Shown: positions 62,322 to 64,000 of the stretch, one piece after another | Numbering within the stretch: the first letter of the stretch is position 1 | Layout: each line of letters opens with the position of its first letter | Assembly: GCA_949388605.1 (NCBI GenBank) | Contig: CASKJV010000003.1 | Span: forward strand, 1-64,000 | DNA: 64,000 bases | Origin: an uncultured Clostridia bacterium | Lineage (GTDB): Bacteria; Bacillota; Clostridia; TANB77; CAG-508 | Direction: 5' to 3' | Position numbers and translations under genes: made by a program | The notes under the pieces: model-generated | Databases searched by the model: none | Told to the model about the DNA's origin: nothing | What the model saw: the letters and a program-made list of their open reading frames with translations, nothing else

Positions 62322-64000
62322 CTACAAATATCTTGCAATAGTTTTCACTAATCTTGCTGGTAACTCTTTTAAATCTGTAATATCTATATATCTATCATTA
62401 CCATAAATATCGCAAATAGTTTCTTTATCTTGACCTATTGCAGCTGCCAAAAATGTAATTCCTTTTCGAGTATATTCTTTAATTAATTTCTTCATATCTT
62501 GAATAGCAATATTTCCACTATAATCTGGAAGGGCTTTCGGCATACCATCACTAATACTAATTAAAAGTTTTGTGGTGTGTGGTACTTTTACTAATTTTTC
62601 TGCTAAAATTCGCATAGCCATTCCATCTCTGTTATTACTAATACTTTTTATACACATTAAGGATGCTGCATCATTTAGTTTTGAATTATTCCAATCAATA
62701 TAGGAATACATAGACATTTGTTCTTTTGGTGAACGGTCAGCAGTATCTCCATAAATTAGTATTGGAATATTACACTTTTTACAAAATTCATAAACACAAG
62801 TAGCTGATTTCTTAGCAATTTCTAACCTACCAAAAGCATTCATTGAAGCTGACTGGTCTATTCTTAAAGCAACTGCAAGTGTTGGCTTTTCATCTGGTGG
62901 ACTTTTCTTTGAAAAGTATTTAAAATCAGAATAAACTACTTTTTCAGGATGAAAATTATTTCCATACATTTTATTATTTGACTGACTTGCTGCTATCTCA
63001 TGTTCTAAAATTGGTTTTGTTTTATTTGAAAGTTCTTGAATAATTGGATAAAGCTCTGAAACAACCTTATAATATTCTTTTCTTTCTTCTTCATTTGGCT
63101 CTGGTCTATGAACTATCATTTTAATATTTTCATGAATAGAACCTTTTACTGCATTTCTTGCCTCACTATTTAATTTCTTGCGAAAGGACATTTTTTCATC
63201 TTGTATTTTTTTATCTTCTTCTTTGCTTAATTCATGGTAAATTGCCTTTCCATCTTCTTCTATATCTATTGTTTTTGTTTGAACAGAACTTTCCAAAGTC
63301 TTATTTGATTCACCTTCACTATCTGATCTCCTTCGTAATTCTACAGCAGGCTCTTTATTTTCTTTTTGTAAAGTTTGTTTCGTTTCAAAATTTCCATCTG
63401 CTTTTAATTCTAATACTTCTCCATTTGTTTTACCTTTTGGTATAAGAATTTCCTCTAGTTTAGATAAAATTTCTTGCTTTTTTAATGATTGATTTAATAT
63501 TTCAATTTCTTCTTCATCTGTTGTTATTTTATAGATTACTTTATGATAAAGTGAATCTATCACAGCATTTCCTTCCATTACTGCATCTATCCAATAAAAA
63601 TAAGAACGCATACCTGCTACACCTTTAATTGCATTTGCTTTTGCTGTTTGATCTAAACATACAATAGTTTGTGCAAATAAATTTAATACTTCCATATTGG
63701 TATATCCTGTTTTTTGTATAGCTCTTTCTACCATAACTTGGATAGGTGGTAAATCCATTTTTTCAACATGCCCTATTCTATCACGAAGTGCCTCATTTAA
63801 TGGTCTGCATCCATTATATCCTCGATTTGTAGTAATTATCGCTATAAAATCAGGATGTCTATGAACGATTCTATCTGGTAAGTTAATACTTCCATCTAGC
63901 TCAAGTGCTGAATTAAGTGCCATTAAAACAGCTGCATCTCTAATTACTGTTGGTTCTTGAATTTCTAATAGCCATCCATTTTCATAAGCTCGTACAATTT
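62322..64000 (-). CDS. MoxR/CobS-type AAA+ ATPase with VWA domain (5' end outside window)
   Basis: The frame stays open to the right edge, so the N-terminus (Walker A side) is missing. Visible AAA+ parts are ENGWLLEIQEPTVIRDAAVLMALNSALE in part, then RHPDFIAIITTNRGYNGCRPLNEALRDRIG in part (sensor 1 and arginine finger). A long charged linker (residues 170-290) leads to a von Willebrand factor A domain with a MIDAS-like DQSASMNAF and a DGMP loop near the C-terminus. Fusions or neighbours of MoxR ATPases and VWA proteins act as metal chelatase or assembly chaperones. On mobile elements they occur in defence or conjugation contexts, which cannot be decided here. Confidence 0.75.
   Translation of the reverse strand, partial: IVRAYENGWLLEIQEPTVIRDAAVLMALNSALELDGSINLPDRIVHRHPDFIAIITTNRGYNGCRPLNEALRDRIGHVEKMDLPPIQVMVERAIQKTGYTNMEVLNLFAQTIVCLDQTAKANAIKGVAGMRSYFYWIDAVMEGNAVIDSLYHKVIYKITTDEEEIEILNQSLKKQEILSKLEEILIPKGKTNGEVLELKADGNFETKQTLQKENKEPAVELRRRSDSEGESNKTLESSVQTKTIDIEEDGKAIYHELSKEEDKKIQDEKMSFRKKLNSEARNAVKGSIHENIKMIVHRPEPNEEERKEYYKVVSELYPIIQELSNKTKPILEHEIAASQSNNKMYGNNFHPEKVVYSDFKYFSKKSPPDEKPTLAVALRIDQSASMNAFGRLEIAKKSATCVYEFCKKCNIPILIYGDTADRSPKEQMSMYSYIDWNNSKLNDAASLMCIKSISNNRDGMAMRILAEKLVKVPHTTKLLISISDGMPKALPDYSGNIAIQDMKKLIKEYTRKGITFLAAAIGQDKETICDIYGNDRYIDITDLKELPARLVKTIARYL

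Larger units (their letters stand above)
52970..64000. mobile_element. integrated serine-recombinase element (one end, runs past the window)
   Basis: From the valS junction to the right edge the genes are typical of integrative elements: a large serine recombinase at the boundary, a resolvase-like protein, several HTH/sigma-like regulators, AbrB-type and Spo0E-like proteins, and operator palindromes. No conjugation (VirB4/relaxase) gene is visible in this end, so whether it is an ICE, an IME or a prophage is unknown. Minimum length is 11 kb. Confidence 0.8.

Overview
The window is about 28% G+C, almost entirely protein-coding on the minus strand, with strong GGAGG-type ribosome binding sites. 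It looks like the chromosome of a low-GC anaerobic Clostridia (Bacillota). A SpoVT gene suggests a spore-former. The dimeric glycyl-tRNA synthetase behind a T-box, the rpsB-tsf pair and the very small intergenic signals fit an uncultured gut lineage. Lineage is inferred from gene content only, with no database search.

Layout. 0-12 kb: an unknown protein, a TetR/acyl-CoA ligase pair, an ABC exporter operon ending in a YtrA-type GntR gene with a clear operator, then carAB behind a leader with a small ORF and a terminator. 12-16.5 kb: a secreted DUF2207 protein and rpsB-tsf. 16.5-31 kb is an accessory zone: an inverted-repeat-flanked secreted protein, an ECF sigma/anti-sigma pair, a DUF4097 protein with a palindromic operator, an MFS transporter, a DUF4352 protein divergent from a small XRE regulator, a GNAT enzyme, an Fst/par-like type I toxin-antitoxin locus with a damaged toxin, tRNA-Leu, unknown proteins, glyS with its T-box, and a HAD hydrolase. 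31-39.6 kb: a four-box DnaA-like cluster, an LTA-synthase-like sulfatase, an HPr-kinase-like ATPase + frameshifted Nudix + convergent radical SAM/SPASM locus, a D,D-carboxypeptidase, a GH25 lysozyme broken by one stop codon, and an unknown coiled-coil protein. 39.7-51 kb: a two-gene unknown operon whose large protein carries three YATPE repeats, divergent from another small XRE gene; tRNA-Gln and tRNA-His; a sortase; a short alaS; Sel1, spoVT, nfo and comF genes.

51-64 kb: the 3' part of valS (from inside the editing domain to the C-terminus) abuts the 3' end of a large serine recombinase gene. Everything from about 52.97 kb to the window edge is therefore one end of an integrated mobile element that splits valS. 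Its visible cargo is a DUF6075-like/resolvase fusion, HTH and sigma-like proteins, a Spo0E-like phosphatase, a third small XRE gene, a double-AbrB protein, an XRE-def (peptide deformylase) operon and an AAA+/VWA protein running off the edge. The 5' part of valS and the far attachment site are not in the window.

Several genes carry a single disabling base change (Nudix, GH25, DUF2207 tail, toxin). Assembly or sequencing error cannot be separated from real decay without reads.
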